Numbered from the stretch's first letter, positions 5,821 through 13,380 are shown. The stretch is 14,629 nucleotides of DNA from Treponema sp. (GCA_016290335.1 JAEETM010000084.1:1-14629), one strand, 5' to 3'. The notes: generated by a model from the sequence alone, not told the origin. Numbers and translations are program-made.

Positions 5821-6786
5821 TTACTTTGCCTCCGACGCTGTTGTCAGTGTATGGAATACATCTTCAAGGCTGTTCTTCTGGATTGCCATTTCGTACAAGT
5901 CAAAGCCTTTTTCAACAAGCTTTTTTACAAGCTCAGGTCTTATTTCGGCATCTCCGTTTACAGAAACTACAAGTTCAAAGTTGCCGGTTTCCTGCTCGTT
6001 CAAATCGTTTACTGTAACAGAAGCTACGTTTGGAATTGATTCGGCAACTTTTTTTGCTTCGGCAGACTTTTCGGTAACGGTTGCATCACCATTGGCACCA
6101 AGAGTTACGAATACTGAAGATGAAGTTCCAACGCTGTTTTTGAGTGCTTCAATTGAGCTGTCTGCAACAACCTTTCCACCAGAAATGATGATGGCACGGC
6201 TGCAGATTGTTTCAACTTCGCTCAAAATATGGGTAGAAACAATTACAGTTCGGGTTTTTCCAATTTCGCGGATAATGGCTCGTACATCTTCAACCTGGTT
6301 AGGGTCAAGACCAGAAGTTGGCTCATCAAGAATAAGAATTTCCGGGTCGTGCATAAGAGCATGAGCAAGGGCAACACGCTGTCTGTTACCGCGAGAAAGC
6401 TCGCTGATATTTTTGCTCATTACTTCTTTAAGTCCACATTCTGCACAAAGAGCAGGAACCTTTTCTTCCGGATTTTCGCCATACATTTCTGCAATGTACT
6501 TAAGATAATCTTCTACAATCATTTCTCCGTAAAGCGGAGCAGATTCCGGCATATAACCAATTTTTTTCTTTGATTCAACAGGTGCTTGTGTAATGTCAAC
6601 TCCATCTATCAAAATCTGTCCTTCTGATGGAGCAAGATAGCCTGTAATCATTCTCATTGTCGTTGTTTTGCCAGCTCCGTTTGGTCCTAAAAGGCCGACA
6701 ATCTGCCCTGTAGGAATAGAAAAGCTGACGTCATTTACCGCACTAAAACTCCCAAAAAATCGGGAAACGTGGGAAACTTCAATCAT
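5821..6786 (-). CDS. ABC transporter ATPase (GldA/DrrA-like)
   Basis: A 321-residue nucleotide-binding subunit. Walker A GPNGAGKT (34-41), the switch segment IGYMPESAPLYGEM, a variant signature LSRGNRQR (130-137, where most ABC proteins have LSGGQ), Walker B ILILDEP (150-156) and the H-loop STH (184-186) are all visible. After about residue 215 there is a C-terminal extension ending 'LEDVFHTLT', usual in the DrrA/GldA branch. The ATG at 6786 is preferred over the ATG at 6801: GGAGG, 8 nt before 6786, lies within the extra codons of the longer version. It opens the four-gene operon that runs down to 1970. Confidence 0.92.
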   Translation of the reverse strand: MIEVSHVSRFFGSFSAVNDVSFSIPTGQIVGLLGPNGAGKTTTMRMITGYLAPSEGQILIDGVDITQAPVESKKKIGYMPESAPLYGEMIVEDYLKYIAEMYGENPEEKVPALCAECGLKEVMSKNISELSRGNRQRVALAHALMHDPEILILDEPTSGLDPNQVEDVRAIIREIGKTRTVIVSTHILSEVETICSRAIIISGGKVVADSSIEALKNSVGTSSSVFVTLGANGDATVTEKSAEAKKVAESIPNVASVTVNDLNEQETGNFELVVSVNGDAEIRPELVKKLVEKGFDLYEMAIQKNSLEDVFHTLTTASEAK

Positions 6787-6820
6787 AAGAAGTGCCTCCA
6801 AATATTTTTCGTATTCTTCT

Positions 6821-6826
6821 ATTATA
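6821..6826 (-). promoter_or_regulatory. Possible -10 box for the ABC operon
   Basis: TATAAT on the minus strand, about 35 nt before the ATPase start codon. No convincing -35 hexamer is seen 16-18 bp upstream, where the sequence is C-rich. No strong terminator separates the toxin gene from this point, so read-through from the toxin-antitoxin operon is an alternative. Confidence 0.4.
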
Positions 6827-6887
6827 ATAAAAAAACGGGGTCTTGTGGAATATAGTTGTGTTTTGGTTATGAAATCTAAGAAAACTC

Positions 6888-7202
6888 TTATTTCCAGATC
6901 TGTGATAAATCCATCTGTCCGCCTATAACTCTTAAAACATTTACAGTTTGATTATTTTCATCAACTGTATAAAATATAAGATAATTATCTATGGGGAAAT
7001 ATCGTAATCCTCTACTGTGCCATGGCTCTTTGGGATAAAGTCTAAATGCATTCGGTAAAGTATCTAACTGTGTAATTTCTTTTTGAAGACGAGATAACTG
7101 AGCTTCGGCATTTATAACAGATTGCTTTTCATAGGCAATATAATCATAAATATTTTGAATATCATTTATAGCTTCTGGTGATAAAATTACTTTATATGTC
7201 AA
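6888..7202 (-). CDS. RelE/ParE-family toxin of a type II toxin-antitoxin pair
   Basis: A 104-residue protein with the RelE/ParE fold pattern: the opening strand YKVILSPEAINDIQNIYDYIA, two helices, then GLRYFPIDNYLIFYTVDE and VNVLRVIGGQMD forming the antiparallel sheet. Family members either cut mRNA on the ribosome or poison gyrase; the sequence does not let me choose. The start is a TTG (7202-7200) directly abutting the antitoxin stop codon with no gap, and GAGGG in the antitoxin's last codons serves as ribosome site. A weak start after the antitoxin gene keeps antitoxin in excess. The pair precedes the ABC operon on the same strand and has no evident functional link with it. Confidence 0.88.
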   Translation of the reverse strand: MTYKVILSPEAINDIQNIYDYIAYEKQSVINAEAQLSRLQKEITQLDTLPNAFRLYPKEPWHSRGLRYFPIDNYLIFYTVDENNQTVNVLRVIGGQMDLSQIWK

Positions 7203-7505
7203 TTATTGAGCCCTCTTTATTTTTGCAAAAGCTTCGTCTGTTGCTACTCCTTCACCACGGAGAATACTTTGATATCCTTTTTCCATTTCAGCATTAAATT
7301 GTTCTTCAGTCATTTCTGAAACATTTAAAGGTTTCTGATAAGGAATCTGCACCTTAAATGGTAATCCATTATTAAGAATAATCTGTTTATAAAACATATT
7401 AATTGCCGTAGAGACTGGAATGCCTAAAGCTGCAAGGATCGCTTCTGCAGGACCTTTAGTTTCCGGTTCTATTCTAGCGTAAAGATTTGCTGTTTTTGTT
7501 GCCAT
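7203..7505 (-). CDS. RelB/DinJ-family antitoxin
   Basis: A 100-residue protein. The N-terminus TANLYARIEPETKGPAEAIL with LGIPVSTAINMFYKQII is the ribbon-helix-helix DNA-binding and dimerisation domain of RelB/DinJ antitoxins, and NNGLPFKVQIP is the usual segment after it. The C-terminal part (about 60-100) should wrap the toxin. The ATG at 7505 is chosen because AGAGG lies 5 nt upstream; the longer reading from TTG 7550 would begin inside the promoter's -35 box. Family members repress their own operon, and the promoter here holds a perfect palindrome suited to that. Confidence 0.9.
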   Translation of the reverse strand: MATKTANLYARIEPETKGPAEAILAALGIPVSTAINMFYKQIILNNGLPFKVQIPYQKPLNVSEMTEEQFNAEMEKGYQSILRGEGVATDEAFAKIKRAQ

Positions 7506-7521
7506 ATTTACCTCTAGTAAT

Positions 7522-7550
7522 AATATAAGCCATTGTACGTACAAACGCAA
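7522..7550 (-). promoter_or_regulatory. Promoter and operator of the toxin-antitoxin operon
   Basis: TTGCGT (7550-7545), 17-bp spacer, TATATT (7527-7522). The spacer contains the perfect 12-bp palindrome TTGTACGTACAA (7533-7544), exactly between the two hexamers, a natural site for the ribbon-helix-helix antitoxin to block RNA polymerase. Transcription would start near 7515, about 10 nt before the antitoxin ATG. Confidence 0.7.
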
Positions 7551-7586
7551 TACAAAAAGAATCTTTAAAACAAATTAATCATTAAT

Positions 7587-7615
7587 TTGACATTTTATGA
7601 TATTTTTTATAAAGT
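7587..7615 (+). promoter_or_regulatory. Probable promoter of the PTS_EIIC_2-family gene
   Basis: A consensus TTGACA (7587-7592) is followed by TATAAA (7608-7613, 15-bp spacer) or TAAAGT (7610-7615, 17-bp spacer). The start would be near 7621, leaving a leader of about 125 nt. Confidence 0.5.
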
Positions 7616-7617
7616 TA

Positions 7618-7744
7618 GTGCAACACTTAGATGCACACAGATTGAGTCCATAGTGTCCTTCTTTACCGGCGATGCCACGGCACACCGCGTATCACATCTA
7701 ATCAATTATTTCTCTCACAATTATATTTTTTTCGAGGTGCTTTT
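7618..7744 (+). other. Long structured leader of the PTS_EIIC_2-family gene
   Basis: No gene is supported here. The leader has a GC-rich patch (about 7666-7690, including CCGGCGATGCCACGGCAC) in an otherwise AT-rich stretch. TTAGATG (7627-7633) is complementary to CATCTAA (7695-7701) and would enclose that patch; GTGCA (7618-7622) and TGCAC (7632-7636) form a competing small hairpin. It ends with GAGGTG, 5 nt before the ATG. It does not match a riboswitch class I recognise; it could also be an inserted repeat. Confidence 0.35.
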
Positions 7745-8908
7745 ATGAATAAGTACGTTAAGCGTTATTGTATTGACGCTATGAGCGGTATGGCACAGGG
7801 ACTTTTTGCTTCCCTGTTGATTGGAACTATTATTAAAACATTAGGACAGCAGCTTTTGCGTCTTTCGGTAAATCCGGTTTTTAAGTTTTTAGTTGATGCA
7901 GGAAACTTTGCTACAGATGCACACGTTGTTGGTGCAGCAATGGCTGTTGGTATTGGATTTGCAATGGGTGTACCTGCTTTTGTTCTGTTTTCACTCGTTG
8001 CGGTTGGCTCTGCGGCTAATGTTACCGGTGGAGCCGGTGGTCCGCTTGCAGTTTTGATTATAGCGATTATTTCTGCGGAACTTGGTTGCCTTGTAAGTAA
8101 AAAAACTAAGGTTGATTTGATTGTTACTCCGGCTGTCACAATTCTTTCGGGTGTCCTGCTCACTGTTTTGACTGCAAAATACATTGGAATTGCTGCAAGC
8201 TCTTTTGGTAAGCTGATTGTATGGTCTACAAAGCTTCATCCATTCTTTATGGGAATGCTTGTTTCTGCAATGGTTGGAATTGCGCTTACTTTGCCAATCA
8301 GTTCTGCAGCTATTTGTGCAGCTCTTGGACTTACAGGACTTGCAGGTGGTGCCGCTGTTGCCGGCTGCTGTGCCCAGATGGTTGGTTTTGCCGTACTTTC
8401 GTTCAAAGAAAACAGATGGGGCGGTATTCTTTCTCAGGGATTGGGGACAAGTATGCTACAAATGCCTAACATCATCAAAAACCCAAAAACCTGGATTCCT
8501 CCAATTTTGACTTCCATGATTACCGGCCCGATTGCAACCTGTATTTTCAAAATGGAAATGAATGGTGCTGCTGTAAGCTCCGGTATGGGAACCTGCGGCT
8601 TAGTTGGACAGATTGGTGTAATTACCGGCTGGTTTGAACCAAGTGAAGTTGCCATTGGTCACGGAGCAACTGCAATTACACCGGGTTTTGTAGACTGGCT
8701 TGGATTGATTTTAGTATGTATTGTTTTGCCTGCTGTTCTCTGCTGGCTGTTCGGAAAGCTGTTCCGCAAAATCGGCTGGATTAAAGATGGTGATTTAGCA
8801 CTTGAATCGGCTGTAAAAGTACCTGTAAAGGCTGAAGCTGCAAAAGATGATGCAAAAACAGAAACAATTGCAGCTGAAAATACTGAAGAAAACAATCCTG
8901 AAAAATAA
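7745..8908 (+). CDS. PTS_EIIC_2-family membrane protein (putative IIC-like transporter)
   Basis: A polytopic protein of 387 residues, mostly hydrophobic helices rich in Gly and Ala (roughly nine or ten spans up to about residue 345). AMAVGIGFAMGVPAFVLFSL, the GGAGGP turn, HPFFMGMLVSAMVGIALTLP, ENRWGGILSQGLGTSMLQMPN and the segment GATAITPGFVDW together match the PTS_EIIC_2 family, proteins resembling sugar-phosphotransferase IIC channels. No IIA or IIB domain and no neighbouring PTS gene is visible, so sugar phosphorylation cannot be assumed. The last 30 or so residues are a hydrophilic Ala/Glu/Lys tail. GAGGTG lies 5 nt before the ATG. It is a single-gene unit ended by a strong bidirectional terminator. 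Confidence 0.8.
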   Translation: MNKYVKRYCIDAMSGMAQGLFASLLIGTIIKTLGQQLLRLSVNPVFKFLVDAGNFATDAHVVGAAMAVGIGFAMGVPAFVLFSLVAVGSAANVTGGAGGPLAVLIIAIISAELGCLVSKKTKVDLIVTPAVTILSGVLLTVLTAKYIGIAASSFGKLIVWSTKLHPFFMGMLVSAMVGIALTLPISSAAICAALGLTGLAGGAAVAGCCAQMVGFAVLSFKENRWGGILSQGLGTSMLQMPNIIKNPKTWIPPILTSMITGPIATCIFKMEMNGAAVSSGMGTCGLVGQIGVITGWFEPSEVAIGHGATAITPGFVDWLGLILVCIVLPAVLCWLFGKLFRKIGWIKDGDLALESAVKVPVKAEAAKDDAKTETIAAENTEENNPEK

Positions 8909-8911
8909 AAA

Positions 8912-8946
8912 AATCTCCGGCAAGACCGGAGATTCTCATTTTTTCC
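8912..8946. terminator. Bidirectional terminator between the IIC-like gene and pgsA
   Basis: AATCTCCGG (8912-8920), loop CAAGA, CCGGAGATT (8926-8934): a perfect 9-bp stem. On the plus strand CTCATTTTTT follows; on the minus strand a run of Ts follows the stem at once. It serves the two converging genes. Confidence 0.85.
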
Positions 8947-8957
8947 AAAGATTACAT

Positions 8958-9560
8958 TTATTTCTGCTTGAGAAGCTTGCCAAAATGCACCAGATAATCA
9001 ATAAAGGATGCATAGCTGGCAATCAGGCAGAGAATAAAGAGTACAAGTCCTATAATCTTCATCACTCCGAAGAAGGATGGCACAAGATTAAGTCTTACAA
9101 GCGATTCCAGGAAAAGTGTATAGAAGCTTGAAATTACATAACCAACAGTTTTAATTTTTCCACCCTTTCTTGCCGCAATTGCGGTTCCCTTTGAAGCAGC
9201 AACCATTCTCAAAAAGTTCTGAGACATTTCGCGGTACAGAATCAGCATAAAAATGATTGGATACATATAGCGGATGCCTGAATCAAAAGAGAACATAAAG
9301 CAGAGGAAGGTTGCAAGGTGAACCATTACATCTGCAAACGGATCAAAAAGCTTTCCAAAATCAGTTACTTCGTTGTTCTTTCTGGCAAAATATCCATCAA
9401 AGAAATCTGTAAGCTCCATAAAAGCCAGGAGCGGGATATATATAAAAACTGAAATTACAGCAAGTGTTTCATTCTTTGTCCAGATAGGAATAAAATACAA
9501 CAGAAAAAAAACTGGCGATAAAATCATTCTGGAAAAAGTAAATTTATTCGAAGTATTCAT
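8958..9560 (-). CDS. pgsA: CDP-alcohol phosphatidyltransferase, PgsA-like
   Basis: Integral membrane enzyme of 200 residues that should transfer a phosphatidyl group from CDP-diacylglycerol to glycerol-3-phosphate, the committed step to phosphatidylglycerol. The full catalytic motif D-x2-DG-x2-AR-x8-G-x3-D-x3-D is present: D52, D55-G56, A59-R60, G69, D73, D77. KGGKIKTVGYV (132-142) after the third span resembles the PgsA segment rather than phosphatidylserine synthase. Phosphatidylinositol or cardiolipin-type relatives remain possible. The ATG at 9560 has no Shine-Dalgarno; a promoter only about 10 nt upstream suggests a very short or absent leader. Confidence 0.85.
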   Translation of the reverse strand: MNTSNKFTFSRMILSPVFFLLYFIPIWTKNETLAVISVFIYIPLLAFMELTDFFDGYFARKNNEVTDFGKLFDPFADVMVHLATFLCFMFSFDSGIRYMYPIIFMLILYREMSQNFLRMVAASKGTAIAARKGGKIKTVGYVISSFYTLFLESLVRLNLVPSFFGVMKIIGLVLFILCLIASYASFIDYLVHFGKLLKQK

Positions 9561-9570
9561 AACTCATATA

Positions 9571-9599
9571 AGTATCGTAAATTAAGGGATAAAAGTCAA
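9571..9599 (-). promoter_or_regulatory. Promoter of pgsA
   Basis: TTGACT (9599-9594), 17-bp spacer, GATACT (9576-9571). Transcription would begin about 9564, only 3-4 nt before the pgsA ATG at 9560. Confidence 0.5.
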
Positions 9600-9625
9600 T
9601 GGCGGAGGAATTTGAGATTAATTAG

Positions 9626-9664
9626 AAAAGGGACTGCCCATTTATTTTAGGACAGTCCCTTTTT
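9626..9664. terminator. Terminator of the lipoprotein gene
   Basis: AAAAGGGACTG (9626-9636) pairs with CAGTCCCTTTT (9653-9663); two further G-C pairs lie inside a one-base mismatch, and the loop is about 10 nt. T-runs occur on both strands. It lies about 45 bp after the stop of the minus-strand lipoprotein gene, and there is no plus-strand gene to end here. Confidence 0.85.
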
Positions 9665-9706
9665 ATTGTTTCAAACCAAAATAACTATCATAACCAGCTT
9701 AGTAGT

Positions 9707-12454
9707 TTAATTCGTAGAATTGAGGTTTGCATCAGCATAAATATGGAAGGCACCCTTATATAATGATCCTGTTCCACGCGCAGCTAAAAATATACTATAA
9801 AAACCTGAAGATGTAACTGTAAAAGTAAAATCACCATCATCAATGTTCTGAATTGTTTCTCCTTCACTATCTTCAATTTTGATATTGTTGTCTGTTAAGC
9901 CATCAAACATTTTTCTTTTATTTGAATCACCACAGCTATCTATCCATTCAACTTTATAAGTTGTACCCGCCTCAAGATAATATTGAAATTTCTGTGATTC
10001 TGAACCAGTAAATTGAACTAAAGTATATTTAGAAGCATCCATACCTGCTGCTTCTAAATCTGGAATTGGTTTATCCGTATATTTTGCATATAAAACAGTA
10101 GTATCTTCTGTAATCACATTAACCTTAGATTTAAAATCTGCATCTGCATACCAGCCCGCAAAGAAATAGCCCTCTTTAGTTGGAGCATTAAATGATGAAG
10201 TTGAAGTACCCGTATAAGTTTTTACAGTTTTAATCTCATTACTACCTTCCATAAACTTTATGCTTACTTCTTTTATCCAATCTGCATAAATAGTTACATC
10301 TGTATTAAATAAATTGCTATATGCTCCATAAAAGCTACGTTTAGTACCTTCATCAATATAATACCAGCCTTTAAAGATATAACCTTCTCTTACAGGGTCT
10401 TTTGGAAGATCAAAACGTCCATAAGCTCCATCGCCTGGTTGACTAACTAAAGTTGCATATTCTTTACTGCTTCCTTCATACAATATAAACTTTGCAGTTA
10501 TTTTTGCGGTTGGAATAAGCTCAAATACAGCATACAAAGGTACAGAATAGGCTGTTTTGCCATCAATAATGTAAGTTGCATTACCACTTCTCCAATAACC
10601 ATTGTATGGGAAAGCATAATTAGAAGTACCATTTCCTTCACTAGTCCAACTTGCAATTCTCCAGCCCCTGAATATCAGGTTATATTTACTATCGTCATTA
10701 TTAAACTTAAGGACAGGAATCTGCTCTGGTTCATATACATTTTCTGCCATCTCAATAGTATTAGCATATAGATAAGAATTCGATTCTCCATAATGCTCAT
10801 AAAGACGATCTCCAAATATTATCTCTATTTCTTTTCCAGGCATATTTGACAAGGAAAGCTTATTGTCTTCAAGGAATTTATTAATATCCTCTTTTGAACG
10901 ACAAGCTCCTAATGAAGAACCCTCTTCTGACGGCATTACAAATCCATCTTTATCATACCTTGCAACAATTCCAATTCCATAGGTAACAAGCTTTTTAACT
11001 TTTTCACCACCCCAAGAACCCCTTGCTTCTGCATAATCATTCATTCTGAAAACAACACTGTCATTGTAAGTCCAGCCTGTAATTAGAAGCGTTGTATAAG
11101 CATTTACAATATAATCATAACCGCTTAATGCTGCCTCGATGTTGCCTTCATAGGATTGCCATGCCTGATATTCACTGCTTATATTTTTCAAATCCATTTT
11201 TCCGTCTGTTGTATCAAGCCATCTTGGAAAATCTGCAGAACTAGTAACCCAATACCAGTTACCATCGTCTCTATATAATTCATATATTAAGCCTTCTCTC
11301 TGAACCTTAACATTTGGATTATCAGTATAAGCAGCTTTTCCTGTTCTTTGTATTATACGGTCATCAGTTAACTCAACACCATATTTATCTGCATTCTCAA
11401 TTTTATATTCGCCGATTCCACCCTGAGCTGTTACCGTAAAACTTTCCTTATACATTACGTAACTACCATACGAAACCTTAACTGTAAAACTATATTCCTT
11501 TCCTTTTTTTACCAAAGGATATGTCAGACTCCATCCTCCAGAATAGTTATATGGTTTAATGAATTTCTGAATCATTTCGACACCGCTGCCATTATCCTTA
11601 ATGCTGACATTTGCTGATGCTGCTGTGGTAGCATAGAAAGAAGATGTATTAATAGCATTATCTGGATGAATGTTATTCAGTATATCACCACTGAACTCAA
11701 TGCCTCTATCTGTTGCTTTTGCTGTAACATAAGATATTTCACTTTCAGCTGTACTTTCTTCAACTTTTACACTTATTGTTCCAGCATCTGCAATAGTCTT
11801 TCCATCTACATTATATTCTGTTGCTAAGGCTTCATATTTTCCGTTTGTCATAACGCAGAGCTTGTGTTTTCCTGCAGGAACTCCACTGATTGTAAACTTA
11901 CCGTCGCTTCCTACAAAAGCAATGTAGCTTGTACCGGCAATACCTATGATTGAGCCTTCTGCTTTTCCGCCAGTTACCTTTAAGGTTCCGCTGATTGAAC
12001 CTTTGAGTACAAGCTTCAAATCTTCAACCGTTACGGCTCTTCCTTCAGTAACAGTAGCACTTACGTATGCAGCTTCATCGCCATTAGAAGCATAAACTGT
12101 ATACTCCCCGTCTGCCAGATTACTGAATGAATATGAACCATCCTTTGCTGTTACTGTACTTGCAAAAAAGATATTTGCAGCACGTCCTTTTTCTGCGGTT
12201 TCTGTTACCGAAGCTGAACGTCCTTTTGAATCAAGCTTTTCAAGATAAACATCAATTCCGCTAAAATCAGTTACTCCCTCCTGATAAACAGCCTTTCCCT
12301 TGATTGAGCCTGTTTGACTTGTTACAGCTCCACCATTTCCTGAGTCACTTGTTCCGTTCTTCTCAATATCTTCTAGACTGTTTTTACAGCCAGCTACAAG
12401 AACAAGAAAAGCAAGTACTCCTGCCAATCCCATTAATAACTTAAGTTTTTTCAT
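9707..12454 (-). CDS. Large surface lipoprotein with carboxypeptidase-regulatory-like and Listeria-Bacteroides repeat domains
   Basis: A 915-residue lipoprotein. The signal peptide (1-22) ends in the lipobox LVAGC with lipidated Cys23. Two beta-sandwich modules follow: about 48-150 (SIKGKAVYQ..., DGSYSFSNLADGEYTVYAS) and about 151-235 (SISGTLKV..., DGKFTISGVPAGKHKLCV), both of carboxypeptidase-regulatory/Cna-B type. Residues 240-345 look like another beta domain. The middle (350-575) is not recognised. Two Listeria-Bacteroides (InlB B-type) repeats lie at about 651-727 and 729-793, each with the GYxFxGWY core, and a degenerate one at 579-647. The end (805-910) resembles a pre-peptidase C-terminal domain. 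This is an adhesin or binding-protein architecture exposed at the surface; the ligand is unknown. AGGAGG stands 4 nt before the ATG. Confidence 0.88.
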   Translation of the reverse strand: MKKLKLLMGLAGVLAFLVLVAGCKNSLEDIEKNGTSDSGNGGAVTSQTGSIKGKAVYQEGVTDFSGIDVYLEKLDSKGRSASVTETAEKGRAANIFFASTVTAKDGSYSFSNLADGEYTVYASNGDEAAYVSATVTEGRAVTVEDLKLVLKGSISGTLKVTGGKAEGSIIGIAGTSYIAFVGSDGKFTISGVPAGKHKLCVMTNGKYEALATEYNVDGKTIADAGTISVKVEESTAESEISYVTAKATDRGIEFSGDILNNIHPDNAINTSSFYATTAASANVSIKDNGSGVEMIQKFIKPYNYSGGWSLTYPLVKKGKEYSFTVKVSYGSYVMYKESFTVTAQGGIGEYKIENADKYGVELTDDRIIQRTGKAAYTDNPNVKVQREGLIYELYRDDGNWYWVTSSADFPRWLDTTDGKMDLKNISSEYQAWQSYEGNIEAALSGYDYIVNAYTTLLITGWTYNDSVVFRMNDYAEARGSWGGEKVKKLVTYGIGIVARYDKDGFVMPSEEGSSLGACRSKEDINKFLEDNKLSLSNMPGKEIEIIFGDRLYEHYGESNSYLYANTIEMAENVYEPEQIPVLKFNNDDSKYNLIFRGWRIASWTSEGNGTSNYAFPYNGYWRSGNATYIIDGKTAYSVPLYAVFELIPTAKITAKFILYEGSSKEYATLVSQPGDGAYGRFDLPKDPVREGYIFKGWYYIDEGTKRSFYGAYSNLFNTDVTIYADWIKEVSIKFMEGSNEIKTVKTYTGTSTSSFNAPTKEGYFFAGWYADADFKSKVNVITEDTTVLYAKYTDKPIPDLEAAGMDASKYTLVQFTGSESQKFQYYLEAGTTYKVEWIDSCGDSNKRKMFDGLTDNNIKIEDSEGETIQNIDDGDFTFTVTSSGFYSIFLAARGTGSLYKGAFHIYADANLNSTN

Positions 12455-12489
12455 ACTTCCTCCTTATAAAACTTAATATTAAATAAAAA

Positions 12490-12529
12490 AAGCATACCCT
12501 TATTTTCTTATGGACATAAAAGTATGCTT
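12490..12529. terminator. Terminator of the cytidylate-kinase-like gene
   Basis: AAGCATAC (12490-12497) and GTATGCTT (12522-12529) form an 8-bp stem, with a smaller TTAT/ATAA hairpin inside the loop. On the minus strand it is followed by a run of seven Ts, placing the end about 30 bp after the kinase-like gene and just ahead of the lipoprotein gene. Confidence 0.8.
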
Positions 12530-12558
12530 ATTATTTGCAAAATCAATTGGTTATAATA

Positions 12559-13380
12559 CTACTGAAACGCCTTATACTCCTGCACAATGCTCACAGCAGA
12601 TTTTACTTCGTACCCTGGAAGCTCCTGGCGGATTACCTGAAGAGCCTGCTGCACAATACCGTTGGAATTGCAGACTCCGTAGAGAACGGCGAGGTTGTCT
12701 TCTACGGTAACATGCAGGAACTCGATGTGGATTTTGTATTCAAAAATGAGCTTTTTAACAACTTCCTGGGCTTTTAGGAGGCAGGCAACCTTTTCTTTAC
12801 CCTTACTTTCATCTATAGGGCAGATTTTCTTTTTGGTATAGTCGCAGATGACCTGGGCACAGGTTTCTACATCCATAATGGCAGTGTTGAGAACCATATC
12901 AAAATTGGCAGGGTCGCCGACATCAACATTGTAAAAGTTCTTGTGGAAGCCATTGCGGTTTTCGTCGCTTTCGGTGATGCGCTGCCTTGCCTGTTTTTCG
13001 GACCAGTCGAACTCTGTCATCAGCCGTTTTACACGAGTTTTTTCATCGGCAACCAAACGCACCGCTACAACATTCGGAACGCTCTTCAAAATAGCAAAGG
13101 CCCCGCGTCCAATAATTACAACATTATCATTATTTGCAGCTTCCAAAACCGCATACTGCGATAAATTAAAGTAATCGTCCCTGTTTTTTGTGATGGAGGC
13201 AAAAAATCCCGGCTTTCGTTCATCATACTTTGGCATTTTTGACTCAGGAAAACCAAGTTCAACTATGCGCTTTTCAATATCTGTACGTTTGATAAACTTG
13301 TAGTTCATTTTTTGAGCAAGAGTTTCCCCCACTTCATCACCCAAAGCCGCAACCTGTCGTGCTAAAGTAATAATTGCCAT
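12559..13380 (-). CDS. Cytidylate-kinase-like protein with C-terminal BON-like domain
   Basis: A 273-residue cytoplasmic protein. Residues 1-180 follow the cytidylate kinase-like family: opening strand AIITLARQ, IIGRGAFAIL (89-98), the LID-like RITESDENRNGFHKNFYN (134-151) and the closing strand FDMVLNT. The phosphate-binding loop is degenerate: where relatives have a Gly-Ser-Gly-Gly or GxxGxGKS stretch, this one has RQVAALGDEVG (8-18), with no lysine. Residues about 205-270 (HIEFLHVTVEDNLAVLYGVC... VKSAVSIVQEY) look like a BON domain, a small fold linked to membrane or ligand association. It may be a regulatory or inactive relative. AAGGAGG stands about 8 nt before the ATG. The gene has its own promoter and a structured leader. 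Confidence 0.75.
   Translation of the reverse strand: MAIITLARQVAALGDEVGETLAQKMNYKFIKRTDIEKRIVELGFPESKMPKYDERKPGFFASITKNRDDYFNLSQYAVLEAANNDNVVIIGRGAFAILKSVPNVVAVRLVADEKTRVKRLMTEFDWSEKQARQRITESDENRNGFHKNFYNVDVGDPANFDMVLNTAIMDVETCAQVICDYTKKKICPIDESKGKEKVACLLKAQEVVKKLIFEYKIHIEFLHVTVEDNLAVLYGVCNSNGIVQQALQVIRQELPGYEVKSAVSIVQEYKAFQ

Noticed and set aside
6787..6801. ATG 6801 as start of the ABC ATPase
   Set aside because: The extra codons contain the GGAGG that positions the ribosome at ATG 6786, where the family's N-terminus begins.
7506..7550. Longer antitoxin reading from TTG 7550
   Set aside because: That TTG belongs to the -35 box; the ATG at 7505 has a proper Shine-Dalgarno and fits the family's N-terminus.
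7597..7653. Short plus-strand ORF of 18 codons before the IIC-like gene, possible leader peptide
   Set aside because: It has no ribosome site, and its ATG lies inside the predicted promoter, upstream of the expected transcription start.
7607..7705. Minus-strand 32-codon frame starting at TTG 7705, over the GC-rich patch
   Set aside because: Only a weak purine stretch precedes the TTG, there is no promoter, and the composition is better explained by the structured leader on the other strand. It could be revisited if it proves conserved.
8217..8510. Overlapping plus-strand frames inside the IIC-like gene (also 7765-8184 and 8434-8895 on the minus strand)
   Set aside because: They are shadows of a gene with clear family features; they have no ribosome sites and no recognisable protein sequence.
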